Assembly (NCBI GenBank): GCA_000335735.1
Contig: AMYY01000020.1
Span: forward strand, 1-61,218
DNA from: an alpha proteobacterium L41A
Lineage (GTDB): Bacteria > Pseudomonadota > Alphaproteobacteria > Caulobacterales > Caulobacteraceae
Length of the DNA stretch: 61,218 nucleotides
Direction of reading: 5' to 3'
Under the pieces are notes generated by a model. That model made no database searches, had not been told where the DNA came from, and worked only from the letters and a program-made list of their open reading frames with translations. Positions 34,974-44,524 of this stretch are shown in pieces; within the stretch, counting starts at the first letter, position 1, and every line of letters starts with the position of its first letter. The translations under genes and the position numbers were made by a program.

Positions 34974-35735
34974 TTAACGACACAAGCCCCGCGCGGCGCC
35001 ATCGATGTGCAGATGGTTGGCGTGGGCGGCATTATAGTCCGGCGTCAACACCGTCGAGAACAGCTGGCAGGCCCCGTCGCGCAAGGCGTGCAGGAAGCGG
35101 CCGCCCGGCTCGCCTGCGGGGCCGTCGCCGCGCCAATCGTTCAGTACACTGACGGTCCGACCGTCCTTCAAGGTCACCGCTGCGACATCCAGCGCATTGG
35201 CCCTGGCGTGTTCGCTGGGCCGCTCGGCCTCGTCCTGCGAACCGTAGATGCGGCGGCACGAATAGGTGCCATAGTTCTCCACTCGCGCGGGGGCCGAGCC
35301 CAGAACCTCGCGCGAGGCCGGGCGCAGCACCTGTCGATCCCAGATGACGTAGCGGACCGCCAGCGGGCACTGCATGACGACGTCGGCGGGCGCCAGAGGC
35401 GTCACCTCGCCGCCCGTGATCCGCACCGCCCCGCGCACCACACAGAAGCCGCCGTCGTCGCGGTCGGGCGCGCGTTCGACCTGAACCCCCGCATTGCGCA
35501 GCGCCTGCATACAGGCCTCGGTCGCGCCCTCGACAGCCTCGGGCGTGGCGGCGGTCGGCACATCGAAGGCGGCGACCTTTGCGGGGGTCGCGCGGCCCAA
35601 CGGACGATCCAGATCCAGCGGCTTCCACGGCAGGTCCTGGGGCGGAGCGAAGGCGTTCAGCAACGCAAAGCCGGCGCAGACCAGCAGCGCCAGCTCCCAC
35701 ACCAGATTCCACATGTCCGCCAGATCGCGCTTCAT
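34974..35735 (-). CDS. Extensin-like C-terminal domain protein
   Basis: The 253-residue protein has an N-terminal membrane helix (LVWELALLVCAGFALLNAF) and then an ExtC-like domain (CPLAVRYVIWDRQVLRPASR, YGTYSCRRIYGSQ, RPSEHARANALDVAAV, AHANHLHIDGAARGLCR). The conserved His/Asp residues in SEHARANALD and NHLHID resemble the D-Ala-D-Ala carboxypeptidase-like metal site, so a cell-wall role is possible. It is probably anchored in the inner membrane facing the periplasm. Confidence 0.85.
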   Translation of the reverse strand: MKRDLADMWNLVWELALLVCAGFALLNAFAPPQDLPWKPLDLDRPLGRATPAKVAAFDVPTAATPEAVEGATEACMQALRNAGVQVERAPDRDDGGFCVVRGAVRITGGEVTPLAPADVVMQCPLAVRYVIWDRQVLRPASREVLGSAPARVENYGTYSCRRIYGSQDEAERPSEHARANALDVAAVTLKDGRTVSVLNDWRGDGPAGEPGGRFLHALRDGACQLFSTVLTPDYNAAHANHLHIDGAARGLCR

Positions 35736-35837
35736 TCGGCCCCTCGCAGGCCGGACGGGCCCGGCGCCTTAACGCCCAGCTTCGCAGTCGGCTCCCTCGC
35801 CCTTGCTCTGTGCCGGCCCTCGGGCCACTCTCTTCCC

Positions 35838-36587
35838 ATGGGAAAGAAATCAGACGCCTATGACGCCGAGCTGGAACAGATCCAGCTGGCCATCGTCCAG
35901 ACCCAGGCCTGGAGCATCGAGCACGGCTCGCGCGTGGTCATCGTGCTGGAGGGGCGCGACACCGCCGGCAAGGACGGCGCGATCAAGCGCCTGACCGAAC
36001 ATATGTCGCCGCGCCAGACCCGCGTCATCGCCCTGCCCAAACCCAGCGACCGCGAAACCAGCCAGTGGTATTTCCAGCGCTATGTCCCGCACCTGCCGGC
36101 GGCGGGCGAGACGGTGATCTTCAACCGGTCCTGGTACAACCGCGCCGGGGTCGAGCCCGTCATGGGCTATTGCACGCCCGAGCAGTACGCCCAGTTCATG
36201 ACCGACGCCCCGCGCTTCGAGCGGATGCTGACCGACGACGGGATCATCCTGATCAAGATTTGGCTGGATATCTCGCGCAAGGAGCAGGCCAAGCGGCTGA
36301 AGGAACGCCGCGACGATCCGTTGAAGAAGTTCAAGCTGTCGTCGCTGGACGCCGAGGCCGAGGCGCGGTTCGACGCCTATTCCGACGCCCGCGACCGGAT
36401 GCTGGACGAGACCGACCGCGACTATGCGCCTTGGACCGTCGTCGCCACCGACGACAAGAAGACGGCACGGCTGAACATCGGCCGCTACATCCTGTCGGTG
36501 CTGAGCCACACCAGCATCGACATCAAGAAACCGGATCCCGACGTCGTGTTCAGCGCCGGCAAGGCCAAGGGCAAACTGGCGCGCTAG
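35838..36587 (+). CDS. ppk2: Polyphosphate kinase 2
   Basis: The 249-residue protein matches the short PPK2 family. Walker A EGRDTAGKDGAIKRL is near residue 40, the lid region and Walker B NRSWYNRAGVEPVMG follow, then the WLDISRKEQAKRL and DYAPWTVVATDDKKTARLN regions. It transfers phosphate between polyphosphate and nucleoside diphosphates. The ATG at 35838 gives a normal PPK2 N-terminus; whether it prefers ADP or GDP cannot be told from sequence. Confidence 0.94.
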   Translation: MGKKSDAYDAELEQIQLAIVQTQAWSIEHGSRVVIVLEGRDTAGKDGAIKRLTEHMSPRQTRVIALPKPSDRETSQWYFQRYVPHLPAAGETVIFNRSWYNRAGVEPVMGYCTPEQYAQFMTDAPRFERMLTDDGIILIKIWLDISRKEQAKRLKERRDDPLKKFKLSSLDAEAEARFDAYSDARDRMLDETDRDYAPWTVVATDDKKTARLNIGRYILSVLSHTSIDIKKPDPDVVFSAGKAKGKLAR

Positions 36588-36599
36588 ACTAAGGGCGCC

Positions 36600-36983
36600 T
36601 CAGACCGTTCTGATGATCCCGCCAGAGGCCGCCACCGGCCAAGGCGTCAGCCGCCCGCCCGCGCAGGGGCCGCCCTTGCATTCGCCAGTCAGCGGCTCGA
36701 ACACCGCCCCGTGCCAGCCGCACAGGATCAGCGCGCCGTCTGGCGTCAGATAACGGTCGATCTCCATGGCGATCGGAAAGCCCGCGTGCGGGCAGCGATC
36801 GACCCAGCCCGCGACCTGCCCATCCTTTCTGACCACGAAGCCGTGAAAGAAGGCCTCGCCGATCTGCAGCACGAAGCCGCGCGAGCCGGGATCGGCGATG
36901 TCGCCCTCGGCGCAAAGGGCCACGCCCGGCGGCGTCTTCCAGACCCGTTTGCGTTCAGCCGGCGCCTCGGCCGATTCAGACAC
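36600..36983 (-). CDS. Rieske [2Fe-2S] protein
   Basis: The 127-residue protein is a single Rieske domain. The cluster ligands are in [10 protein letters not shown] and [12 protein letters not shown] (C-x-H and C-x2-H), separated by about 20 residues. It resembles stand-alone Rieske ferredoxins that serve oxygenases or act in unknown redox steps. It overlaps the gpsA stop by eight bases and follows it on the same strand, so the two are probably cotranscribed. Confidence 0.88.
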   Translation of the reverse strand: MSESAEAPAERKRVWKTPPGVALCAEGDIADPGSRGFVLQIGEAFFHGFVVRKDGQVAGWVDRCPHAGFPIAMEIDRYLTPDGALILCGWHGAVFEPLTGECKGGPCAGGRLTPWPVAASGGIIRTV

Positions 36984-37974
36984 GTTCGGCCTTCAGCGGG
37001 CGCGACAACAGGCCGTCGATCAGACCATCGACATCGATCTCGCCGGCCAGCAGGGCGGCGACGCCTTCCGAAATCGGGATTTCCACGCCCAGACGCGCGG
37101 CCAGTTCGCGAACCGCCGGCGCGCTCTCATAGCCCTCCGCCACCGATCGTTTGCCGGCCAGGGCCTGTTCGACCGTCTGTCCCTGACCCAAGGCCAGACC
37201 CAGGCTCATGTTGCGCGACTGGGGACTGGAGCAGGTCAGAACAAGGTCGCCCAGGCCGCACAGGCCCGCCACCGTCTCCGCCTGCCCCCCCATGGCGACG
37301 GCGAGGCGGGTCATTTCCGCGAATCCGCGGGTGATCAGGGCGGCGTGGGCGCTGCGGCCCAACTGACGCCCTTCGGAGATGCCGCAGGCGATGGCCAGGA
37401 CGTTCTTCAGTGCGCCACCCGCCTCGGCGCCCACCAGATCGGTCGCCAGATAGGGCCGGAAGCCCGGCGCCGACAGGGTTTTCAGCAAGGCCTCGCCCAG
37501 CGCCTGATCGGCGCAGGCCAGGGTCACGGCCGTGGGCAGGCCGCGCGAGACCTCTCCCGCGAAACTGGGACCGGACAGGACGGCGGCCGGCGCGTCCGGC
37601 AGGGTCTCGGCCAGCACCTCGGTCATCAGCTTCATCGTGCCGCGCTCGACACCCTTGGAGCACAGCACCACCGGCACGCCGGTGCGATAGTGGGGCGCAA
37701 ACGCCGTCAGCGTCGCGCGCATATGCTGGGCCGGCGGCACCGCCAGGATCACGTCGCAATCGCCGAGATCGGCCAGATCGGCGGTGAATTTCAGATCGTG
37801 GGCCAGCGGCACGCCGGGCAGATAAAGGTCGTTGGCCCGCGTCGCCCGCAGCGTCTCGACCAACTGCTGCTCGCGCGCCTGCAAGGTCGTGTCCAGACCG
37901 GCCCGAACGCAGACCTGCGCCAGAGCCGTACCCCAGGCGCCCGCGCCGATGACCCCTGCCGTGCGGAATTCCAT
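36976..37974 (-). CDS. gpsA: Glycerol-3-phosphate dehydrogenase [NAD(P)+] GpsA
   Basis: The 332-residue enzyme makes sn-glycerol 3-phosphate for phospholipid synthesis. It shows the dinucleotide-binding [12 protein letters not shown], the CSKGVERGT and [12 protein letters not shown] motifs, the catalytic-lysine region [17 protein letters not shown], and [11 protein letters not shown]. Start ATG 37974 has GGGAGGG just upstream. A GTG at 38004, overlapping the tsaD stop as GTGA, is an alternative that would add ten residues. Confidence 0.95.
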   Translation of the reverse strand: MEFRTAGVIGAGAWGTALAQVCVRAGLDTTLQAREQQLVETLRATRANDLYLPGVPLAHDLKFTADLADLGDCDVILAVPPAQHMRATLTAFAPHYRTGVPVVLCSKGVERGTMKLMTEVLAETLPDAPAAVLSGPSFAGEVSRGLPTAVTLACADQALGEALLKTLSAPGFRPYLATDLVGAEAGGALKNVLAIACGISEGRQLGRSAHAALITRGFAEMTRLAVAMGGQAETVAGLCGLGDLVLTCSSPQSRNMSLGLALGQGQTVEQALAGKRSVAEGYESAPAVRELAARLGVEIPISEGVAALLAGEIDVDGLIDGLLSRPLKAERV

Positions 37975-38000
37975 ACGCCCTCCCGAGGCTTGTTTCTCGT

Positions 38001-39158
38001 TCACGCCTTGGCGCCCTTGCGGCCCGGCTTGTGCGAAGGATCGGACAGGGCGCGCGCTTCGTCCAGTGGCCATCGCGGCCGTGCGACCACGTCGATGTCG
38101 CTGGTCAGGCCCAGCGCCAGCCGTTCCGCCCCCGCCAGGGCGATCATCGCCGCATTGTCGGTGCAATAGGCCATGGGCGGCGCCAGAAAGTCGAAGCCAT
38201 GTTTCGCCGCCGTCGCCTGTAAGGTCGCGCGGATGGTCTTGTTGGCCGCAACGCCCCCCGCGACGACGAAGAGTTTGTGGTCATGCGTCTGCGCATAGGC
38301 CGCCAGAGCCCGCTCAGACCGATCCGACAGCTGGCGCGCGATGGCGTTTTGCACCGCATCGGCCAGATCCGCCCTGTCCTGCTCGGTCTCGCACGTCTGC
38401 GCGATACGGAAGGCCGCGGTCTTCAGGCCCGAGAAGGAGAAGTCGCAATCCTTGCGGCCCAGGAGGGCGCGCGGCAGATCGATCTTCGACCCATCGCCCT
38501 GCATGGCCAGCCGCTCCAGCGCCGGCCCGCCCGGATAACCCAGCCCCAGGGCCTTGGCGATCTTGTCGAAAGCCTCGCCAGCCGCGTCGTCAATGGTGGC
38601 CCCGATCCGGCTCATGTCGCCGACGCCGCGCACCTCCAGAAGCTGGCAGTGGCCGCCCGACACCAGCAGCAGCAGGAAGGGATAGGCGACCTCCGCCCCC
38701 AGCCGGGCCGACACCGCATGGCCTTCCAGATGGTTGACCGCCACTAGCGGCAGGCCGCGCGCCAGCGCCGCCGCCTTGCCAAAGCTGAGGCCCACCATGA
38801 CCCCGCCGACCAGGCCCGGCCCGGCCGTCGCCGCGATCCCGTCCAGACCGTCATAGCCCATATCGGCCTCGGCCATCGCGCGGCGGGTGACCTCGGCGAT
38901 CATTTCGACATGGCTGCGCGCCGCAATCTCGGGCACCACGCCGCCATAGGCCGCGTGATCGTCGATCTGGCTGTGAACGACAGAAGACAGCACCTCCGCC
39001 CGACCGCACGCCATTGTAGGGTGCAGGCGCACGACCGAGGCGGCGGTCTCGTCGCAACTGGTCTCCAGGCCCAGCACCGTCAGCGGACCGGGACGAGGGG
39101 GGACATCCCGTCCAGTTGCTGACTTGGCGCCGCTGCTATAGTCGGCGGACATCTCCAT
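38001..39158 (-). CDS. tsaD: tRNA threonylcarbamoyladenosine synthase subunit TsaD
   Basis: The enzyme (about 385 residues) belongs to the Kae1/TsaD family that completes t6A modification of ANN-decoding tRNAs. Visible are [16 protein letters not shown], the metal-binding [23 protein letters not shown], the [10 protein letters not shown] nucleotide motif and [10 protein letters not shown]. The N-terminus is uncertain: ATG codons at 39158 and 39152 both fit and neither has a good ribosome site. It is divergent from hemC with a 40-base gap and precedes gpsA on the same strand. Confidence 0.93.
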   Translation of the reverse strand: MEMSADYSSGAKSATGRDVPPRPGPLTVLGLETSCDETAASVVRLHPTMACGRAEVLSSVVHSQIDDHAAYGGVVPEIAARSHVEMIAEVTRRAMAEADMGYDGLDGIAATAGPGLVGGVMVGLSFGKAAALARGLPLVAVNHLEGHAVSARLGAEVAYPFLLLLVSGGHCQLLEVRGVGDMSRIGATIDDAAGEAFDKIAKALGLGYPGGPALERLAMQGDGSKIDLPRALLGRKDCDFSFSGLKTAAFRIAQTCETEQDRADLADAVQNAIARQLSDRSERALAAYAQTHDHKLFVVAGGVAANKTIRATLQATAAKHGFDFLAPPMAYCTDNAAMIALAGAERLALGLTSDIDVVARPRWPLDEARALSDPSHKPGRKGAKA

Positions 39159-39198
39159 CGGGTCGAGGTAGCGACCCGGCGACCGGTGCGCAACGCTC

Positions 39199-40152
39199 AT
39201 GACCTTTCCTCTCCGCATCGGCACCCGGCGCTCCAAGCTGGCGCTCGCCCAATCCGGCATGATGCAGCGCGCCATCGGCCGCGCCCTGAACGTTCCCGAG
39301 GCCGAGATCGACGCCGCCGTCCCTCTGGTCGAGATCGTCACCACCGGCGACCGCATCCAGGATCGCCGCCTGCTGGAGGTCGGCGGCAAGGCCCTGTTCA
39401 CCAAGGAGATCGAGGAAGCCCTGCTCGCCGGCCGGATCGACATCGCCATCCATTCGATGAAGGACGTCCCCGCCGAACAGCCCGAGGGCCTGTGCATCGC
39501 CGCCATCCCCGAGCGCGAGGACGCCCGCGACGCCTTCATCAGCCGCGACTTCGACAGTTTCGACGCCCTGCCCTTCGGCGCGCGTTTGGGCACCGCCAGC
39601 CTGAGACGGCAAGCCCAGGCGCTGGCCCTGCGGCCGGACCTGAAGGTCGAGATGCTGCGGGGAAACATCGACACCCGCCTGCGCCGCGCGGCCGAGGGCG
39701 ACTTCGACGCCATCCTTCTCGCCGTCTCGGGCATGACGCGCCTGGGCGTCACCGACCCTATCCGCGAGAAACTGTCGCTGGACGCCTTTCTTCCCGCGCC
39801 GGGCCAGGGCGCCCTGGCCATCCAGACCCGCGCCGCCGACATCGACGCAGACTGGGTCGCCGCCCTGAACCACCCCGAGACCGCCTTGTGCATCGCCGCC
39901 GAGCGCGGGGCCATGACGGCGCTGGAAGGCTCCTGCCGCACCGCCGTCGGCGCCTATGCCCGTATCGAGCAGGACACCCTGCACTTGACCACGGAAATGC
40001 TCAGCCCAGACGGGTCCGCCCGCTGGCGCCGCGTCGGTGACCTTTTCCAACCGACCGCAGCCGACGCGCGCACGCTGGGCCAAGGCCTGGGTGCAGAGGT
40101 GCATGCCTCGGCCGGCGATCAGGAGGTCGATCCCGCGACCCTGGACGGATGA
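39199..40152 (+). CDS. hemC: Porphobilinogen deaminase (hydroxymethylbilane synthase)
   Basis: The 317-residue enzyme of heme synthesis shows RIGTRRSKLALAQS, KEIEEALLAGRIDIAIHSMK, the LGTASLRRQAQ and RGNIDTRLRR motifs. The cofactor cysteine lies in EGSCRTAVGAYAR (about residue 242). It assembles four porphobilinogens into hydroxymethylbilane. The stop overlaps hemD by four bases. Confidence 0.96.
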   Translation: MTFPLRIGTRRSKLALAQSGMMQRAIGRALNVPEAEIDAAVPLVEIVTTGDRIQDRRLLEVGGKALFTKEIEEALLAGRIDIAIHSMKDVPAEQPEGLCIAAIPEREDARDAFISRDFDSFDALPFGARLGTASLRRQAQALALRPDLKVEMLRGNIDTRLRRAAEGDFDAILLAVSGMTRLGVTDPIREKLSLDAFLPAPGQGALAIQTRAADIDADWVAALNHPETALCIAAERGAMTALEGSCRTAVGAYARIEQDTLHLTTEMLSPDGSARWRRVGDLFQPTAADARTLGQGLGAEVHASAGDQEVDPATLDG

Positions 40153-40856
40153 GCGTCACGCCGAAACGCGTATGGATAACCCGCGCCGAACCGGGCGCCG
40201 CACGCACCGCCGCCCGCCTGCGCGACATGGGGTTCGCGCCGATCGTCACGCCCCTGCTAGCGATCGAACACCTGACCCCGCCCGTTCCCGATCTGACGTC
40301 GTTCGCCGCCCTGGCCTTCACCAGCATCAACGGCGTTGCCGCCTTCGCCGCCCTGACGCCCCGTCGCGACCTTCCGGCCTTCGCCGTGGGCGACGCGACC
40401 GCCCAAGCCGCCCATGATGCGGGCTTCGCCGATGTCCGCTCCGCCTCCGGCGACCTGCACGCCCTCACGCGCCTGATCGCCGGCGCCATCGCCGACGCCG
40501 CCGTCCTGGTCCCTCAAGCGGAAACCCCCGCCGGCGATTTCACCGCCGCCCTCACCGCCGCCGGCGCCCGCAACGTGTCGATCCTGTCGCTGACCGTCTA
40601 TCGCGCCATCGAAACGTCAGCCGCGGCGCCCTCGCCGATCGACGCCGTTCTGGTCCACTCCCCCCGCGCCGGACACGCCCTCGCCAAGCGTGGTCACGAC
40701 GCCCTGGCGCACACGGTCCTCGCCTGCATCTCTCCCGCCGCCGCCGCCCCGCTCGTCGCGCTCGGCCTGTCGCCCGTCATCGCCGAATCCCCCGATGAGG
40801 CCTCATTGCTCACGATCTTGAACACCACGCTTGGCAAGCGCGATCCGGCCGTATAA
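40149..40856 (+). CDS. hemD: Uroporphyrinogen-III synthase
   Basis: The 235-residue protein directly follows hemC with an ATGA overlap. Its sequence (RVWITRAEPGAARTAARLRD, FTSINGVAAFAAL, FAVGDATAQAAHDAGF, VHSPRAGHALA) fits the two-lobed HemD fold, a poorly conserved family. It cyclises and inverts ring D of hydroxymethylbilane. The identification rests on both these motifs and the operon. Confidence 0.9.
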   Translation: MSVTPKRVWITRAEPGAARTAARLRDMGFAPIVTPLLAIEHLTPPVPDLTSFAALAFTSINGVAAFAALTPRRDLPAFAVGDATAQAAHDAGFADVRSASGDLHALTRLIAGAIADAAVLVPQAETPAGDFTAALTAAGARNVSILSLTVYRAIETSAAAPSPIDAVLVHSPRAGHALAKRGHDALAHTVLACISPAAAAPLVALGLSPVIAESPDEASLLTILNTTLGKRDPAV

Positions 40857-40897
40857 AGACCCCCTCTCGCGCGGACAGCTTCGTCCATCGCAACCGG

Positions 40898-40973
40898 GCC
40901 GCTTTAGCTCAGCCGGTAGAGCACATCATTCGTAATGATGGGGTCAGGTGTTCGAGTCACCTAAGCGGCACCA
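40898..40973 (+). tRNA. tRNA-Thr (anticodon CGU)
   Basis: The acceptor arm GCCGCTT pairs with AAGCGGC, followed by A and encoded CCA. The anticodon stem CATCA/TGATG encloses TTCGTAA, placing CGT at 34-36. The T arm is AGGTG-TTCGAGT-CACCT. It reads ACG codons. Confidence 0.96.
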
Positions 40974-41003
40974 CTTCTCCAAGCGAGCTGCGCGTTGGAG
41001 AAG
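40974..41003 (+). terminator. Hairpin immediately after tRNA-Thr
   Basis: CTTCTCCAA and TTGGAGAAG form a perfect 9-bp stem that starts at the base after the tRNA CCA, with a 12-base loop. There is no T run, so it may be a processing or weak termination structure. The rest of 41004-41142 shows no gene. Confidence 0.45.
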
Positions 41004-41142
41004 ACGCCCGGACGCGAGCTTTCCCCTCCAGGTTGATTTCCGATCAGCAATACACGTAGCAACCCCTAACGGGGCAGCTTTGGCTTGACGGCGCGGAGGT
41101 TTTGGGGCCTTGGCACGGCATCATCTATGCTCGCAGGCCGAA

Positions 41143-41496
41143 ATGAACGACGCAGTTGACCCCGTAGACATCGCCATCGGCGGACGCATCCGCAGCCGTC
41201 GCGAAGAATTGCGCATCACCCAGGCGCAGTTGGCGGCGGGCGCGGGCGTCACCTTCCAGCAGATCCAGAAGTATGAGCGCGGCGTCAACCGCGTTTCGGC
41301 CGCCCGTCTGCTGCAGATCGCGGCCGTCCTGAAATCGACCGGCGCGTCGCTGCTGGGCGAGCTGGAAACGGCCGAGGGCGATGAGCTAGCCCTGGCCGCT
41401 CCCGGCGTCGCCGAACTGCTGGCGGCCTTCCGCGGCATCAAGGACGCCGCTCAGCGCGACGCCCTTCTGACCGTGGCCAAGGGCCTGCGCGGCTGA
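41143..41496 (+). CDS. XRE-family HTH regulator
   Basis: The 117-residue protein has a Cro/C1-type HTH (RIRSRREELRITQAQLAAGA, then TFQQIQKYERGVNRVSAARL) and a short helical C-terminal region. This size and motif are common in alphaproteobacterial XRE regulators that follow phage-repressor architecture but are chromosomal. Its start is placed at ATG 41143, just before the conserved helix. It converges with the next gene with no gap: the two stops share a TGATCA palindrome. Targets unknown. Confidence 0.85.
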   Translation: MNDAVDPVDIAIGGRIRSRREELRITQAQLAAGAGVTFQQIQKYERGVNRVSAARLLQIAAVLKSTGASLLGELETAEGDELALAAPGVAELLAAFRGIKDAAQRDALLTVAKGLRG

Positions 41497-41865
41497 TCAG
41501 GCCCGGTTCCTGGCGCTTTTCAGCAACTGCTCAACCTCATCGCGATGGTCGGCTCCGTCGAGAGCCGCGCCTGCCAACCACGATTGGATGGCGTCCAGCG
41601 CGCGCATGTCGCGACCGTCCGAGCGGCCGGCGTCGGACAGGCTCTGGCGAATGATCTCGATCATGCAGACGGCTTCGACGGCCGAGGTCGGGGCGTGATC
41701 GAGAAGCGTGGTTTCGGCCGCTTCCATCGGCGCGAGATCCAATTCGACCAACAGGTTCTCGCCGCTGGCGGACAGCGATGACAAACCGACCTGTTTGGCT
41801 AGATTGGCCGTCTCAAGCCAGGAGCGGAAAAGCGGCAGGAAAGCCTGCGGAGCTTGGGTGTGCAT
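41497..41865 (-). CDS. Hypothetical protein, last gene of a three-gene run
   Basis: I do not recognise this 122-residue protein. It appears soluble and helical (FLPLFRSWLETANLAKQVGL, VEAVCMIEIIRQSLSDAGRS), without a signal peptide. Its ATG shares a base with the stop of the upstream membrane-protein gene (TAATG), so the two are translationally coupled. It belongs to a minus-strand set with a membrane protein, another unknown and a membrane-anchored LuxR-type regulator. Confidence 0.6.
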   Translation of the reverse strand: MHTQAPQAFLPLFRSWLETANLAKQVGLSSLSASGENLLVELDLAPMEAAETTLLDHAPTSAVEAVCMIEIIRQSLSDAGRSDGRDMRALDAIQSWLAGAALDGADHRDEVEQLLKSARNRA

Positions 41866-42323
41866 TACAATGTGACCTTGTCTGGCGCGCCTGGCGCGCC
41901 GCGATATTGGGGTTTGGCGTAAGGGGCTGCGCGGGCTTCCCAGACGCCGAAGAGGGCGAGGACCATGATCCCGACCCAGACCGTCATTCGCGCGGTCACG
42001 ATGGACCAGGTAAGGGCGGCGGGGCCGATCATGGAGGAGATGTGGGTGGTGAAGGCCAAGAGTTGAGCGCCGGCTGCGAGCAGCAGCCACCAACGATCAT
42101 AGCGAAGGCTGAGACGCACCAGCAGAACCAGCAGACCCAGCGAGATCATCGCGACGGCCCATCGGAACTGGCCCAAAACGATGTGATCGACCCAACCGGA
42201 CAGAATCTGGGTCAGGAACAGCCCGACGCCCGCCTGACGTTCAGGCCATCTGCCCTTCCAAAGCAGAAGCCCAATCGCGGCGACCGTCAGACCCGTACCG
42301 AAGATCCAGAGCGGCGAGTGCAT
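41865..42323 (-). CDS. Membrane protein of unknown function
   Basis: The 152-residue protein has four to five membrane helices (LWIFGTGLTVAAIGLLLW near the N-terminus, MISLGLLVLLVRLSL, and VWVGIMVLALFGVW near the C-terminus). It has no recognisable family motif. It is coupled by a one-base overlap to the downstream 122-residue protein. Fifteen bases separate it from the upstream 113-residue gene. Confidence 0.65.
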   Translation of the reverse strand: MHSPLWIFGTGLTVAAIGLLLWKGRWPERQAGVGLFLTQILSGWVDHIVLGQFRWAVAMISLGLLVLLVRLSLRYDRWWLLLAAGAQLLAFTTHISSMIGPAALTWSIVTARMTVWVGIMVLALFGVWEARAAPYAKPQYRGAPGAPDKVTL

Positions 42324-42337
42324 TCACCCCGACCTGT

Positions 42338-42679
42338 TCAGGCGGCCAGTTTGACGACATCAAGATGCGCCGACGGCTTGGGATCCGTCTTCGATTCCCC
42401 CATGCCGTCCATGCGCCAGCCGATGCCGTGATCGTCCGCGACGGCCGCCAGACCAGCATGGCCCGCCACCACGCTGGCGCGCACCGTCGCCAGTTGACCT
42501 AGGCCCGCCACGATGTTCTCCAGCGCCGACTGACCGACCTCGGCCGCCAGGCGGGTTTCGACCCGGCCTTCCAGAGACGTCTGGATGAGGCGGCAGACCT
42601 CGATCATGGCCTTGTCGATCGCGTGTTCGGCCGTCTGAACTTGGCGGGCGACGCGGACCCCCACCTGCATATTTCTCAT
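42338..42679 (-). CDS. Hypothetical helical protein
   Basis: This 113-residue protein (MRNMQVGVRVARQVQTAEHA onward) looks helical to about residue 75 and ends in a polar tail. GAAGGAT lies about ten bases before the ATG at 42679. It has no membrane segment. I do not recognise it. It lies 29 bases downstream of a LuxR-type regulator gene and probably shares its transcript. Confidence 0.6.
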   Translation of the reverse strand: MRNMQVGVRVARQVQTAEHAIDKAMIEVCRLIQTSLEGRVETRLAAEVGQSALENIVAGLGQLATVRASVVAGHAGLAAVADDHGIGWRMDGMGESKTDPKPSAHLDVVKLAA

Positions 42680-42708
42680 GATTTCGATCCTTCGAAAGGT
42701 TGCTCGCG

Positions 42709-43155
42709 TCAGCGGGCCCATTCGGGAGCGATCCGGTCGAACAGGGAGGGAACCACCATGCCTGCCGTTACGATCCCGATGGCGAGCAGCAGAGCGACGA
42801 CGGCGCCGGCAATGATGACGCCTAGTCGCGCCAGCACGCCACGGGGCGGCGCCGGCAGGATCCAGGCGGTCGTCTTGGCGAAAACCGCGTCGCCCGTCTG
42901 TCCGGCCGACTTGGGATCATTGAGCGGATCAAGCACGGCGGTGGGAATGAGTATCGACGCCTCTGAGTAGCCAATACTCAGTCGACGCGCCGCCAGTTTA
43001 CGGTCTGAAACACCCAGCTTGGCATAGGCGCGATGCAGATGATTGCCGACAGTGCGCGGCGAGATACGCAGGCGTGCAGCGATTTCCTTGTCCTCAAGAC
43101 CTTGGCCGGCCAGGCGGACACATTCGCTTTCTCTCGTCGTCAGGCGTTCAGGCAT
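42709..43155 (-). CDS. LuxR-type HTH regulator with C-terminal membrane anchor
   Basis: The 148-residue protein starts directly with a LuxR/GerE HTH (RLTTRESECVRLAGQGLEDK, then ARLRISPRTVGNHLHRAYAK). A linker and one strong transmembrane helix near the C-terminus follow (ARLGVIIAGAVVALLLAIGI). It lacks a receiver or ligand-binding domain, so its activity may be governed by the membrane anchor or by a membrane partner, perhaps the neighbouring membrane protein. It is divergent from metK. Confidence 0.8.
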   Translation of the reverse strand: MPERLTTRESECVRLAGQGLEDKEIAARLRISPRTVGNHLHRAYAKLGVSDRKLAARRLSIGYSEASILIPTAVLDPLNDPKSAGQTGDAVFAKTTAWILPAPPRGVLARLGVIIAGAVVALLLAIGIVTAGMVVPSLFDRIAPEWAR

Positions 43156-43260
43156 GGCCACTCCCAAAGGTCTGTTTACCCTAAAATGAGGGGGAGTCAG
43201 CCGATATGCTTACGCCGCGAAGCAGTTTGTGGCGTAGGTGCACCGCGTCAGATCACTTGA

Positions 43261-43284
43261 ACATATAAGCATATCTTTATATGT
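43261..43284. promoter_or_regulatory. Palindrome upstream of metK (candidate ArsR/SahR-type operator)
   Basis: The sequence acatataagc-atatctttatatgt is an imperfect 24-bp dyad with outer arms ACATATA/TATATGT. It is strikingly AT-rich in this context and lies 30 bases before the metK start. Alphaproteobacterial metK genes are often controlled by the S-adenosylhomocysteine-responsive repressor SahR at AT-rich palindromes; the assignment is inference. No repressor gene is present in the window. Confidence 0.45.
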
Positions 43285-43314
43285 CTGGCGGTCTGACACT
43301 GACAGGAGCCTCTC

Positions 43315-44520
<1,206 letters not shown>

Positions 44521-44524
44521 GGCT

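Noticed and set aside
38001..39941. 646-residue version of tsaD
   Set aside because: The extra N-terminal part is antisense to hemC; TsaD starts near 39158.
43156..43314. SAM riboswitch before metK
   Set aside because: I could not fit the sequence to SAM-II or SAM/SAH folds by eye; the AT-rich palindrome is better explained as a protein-binding site.
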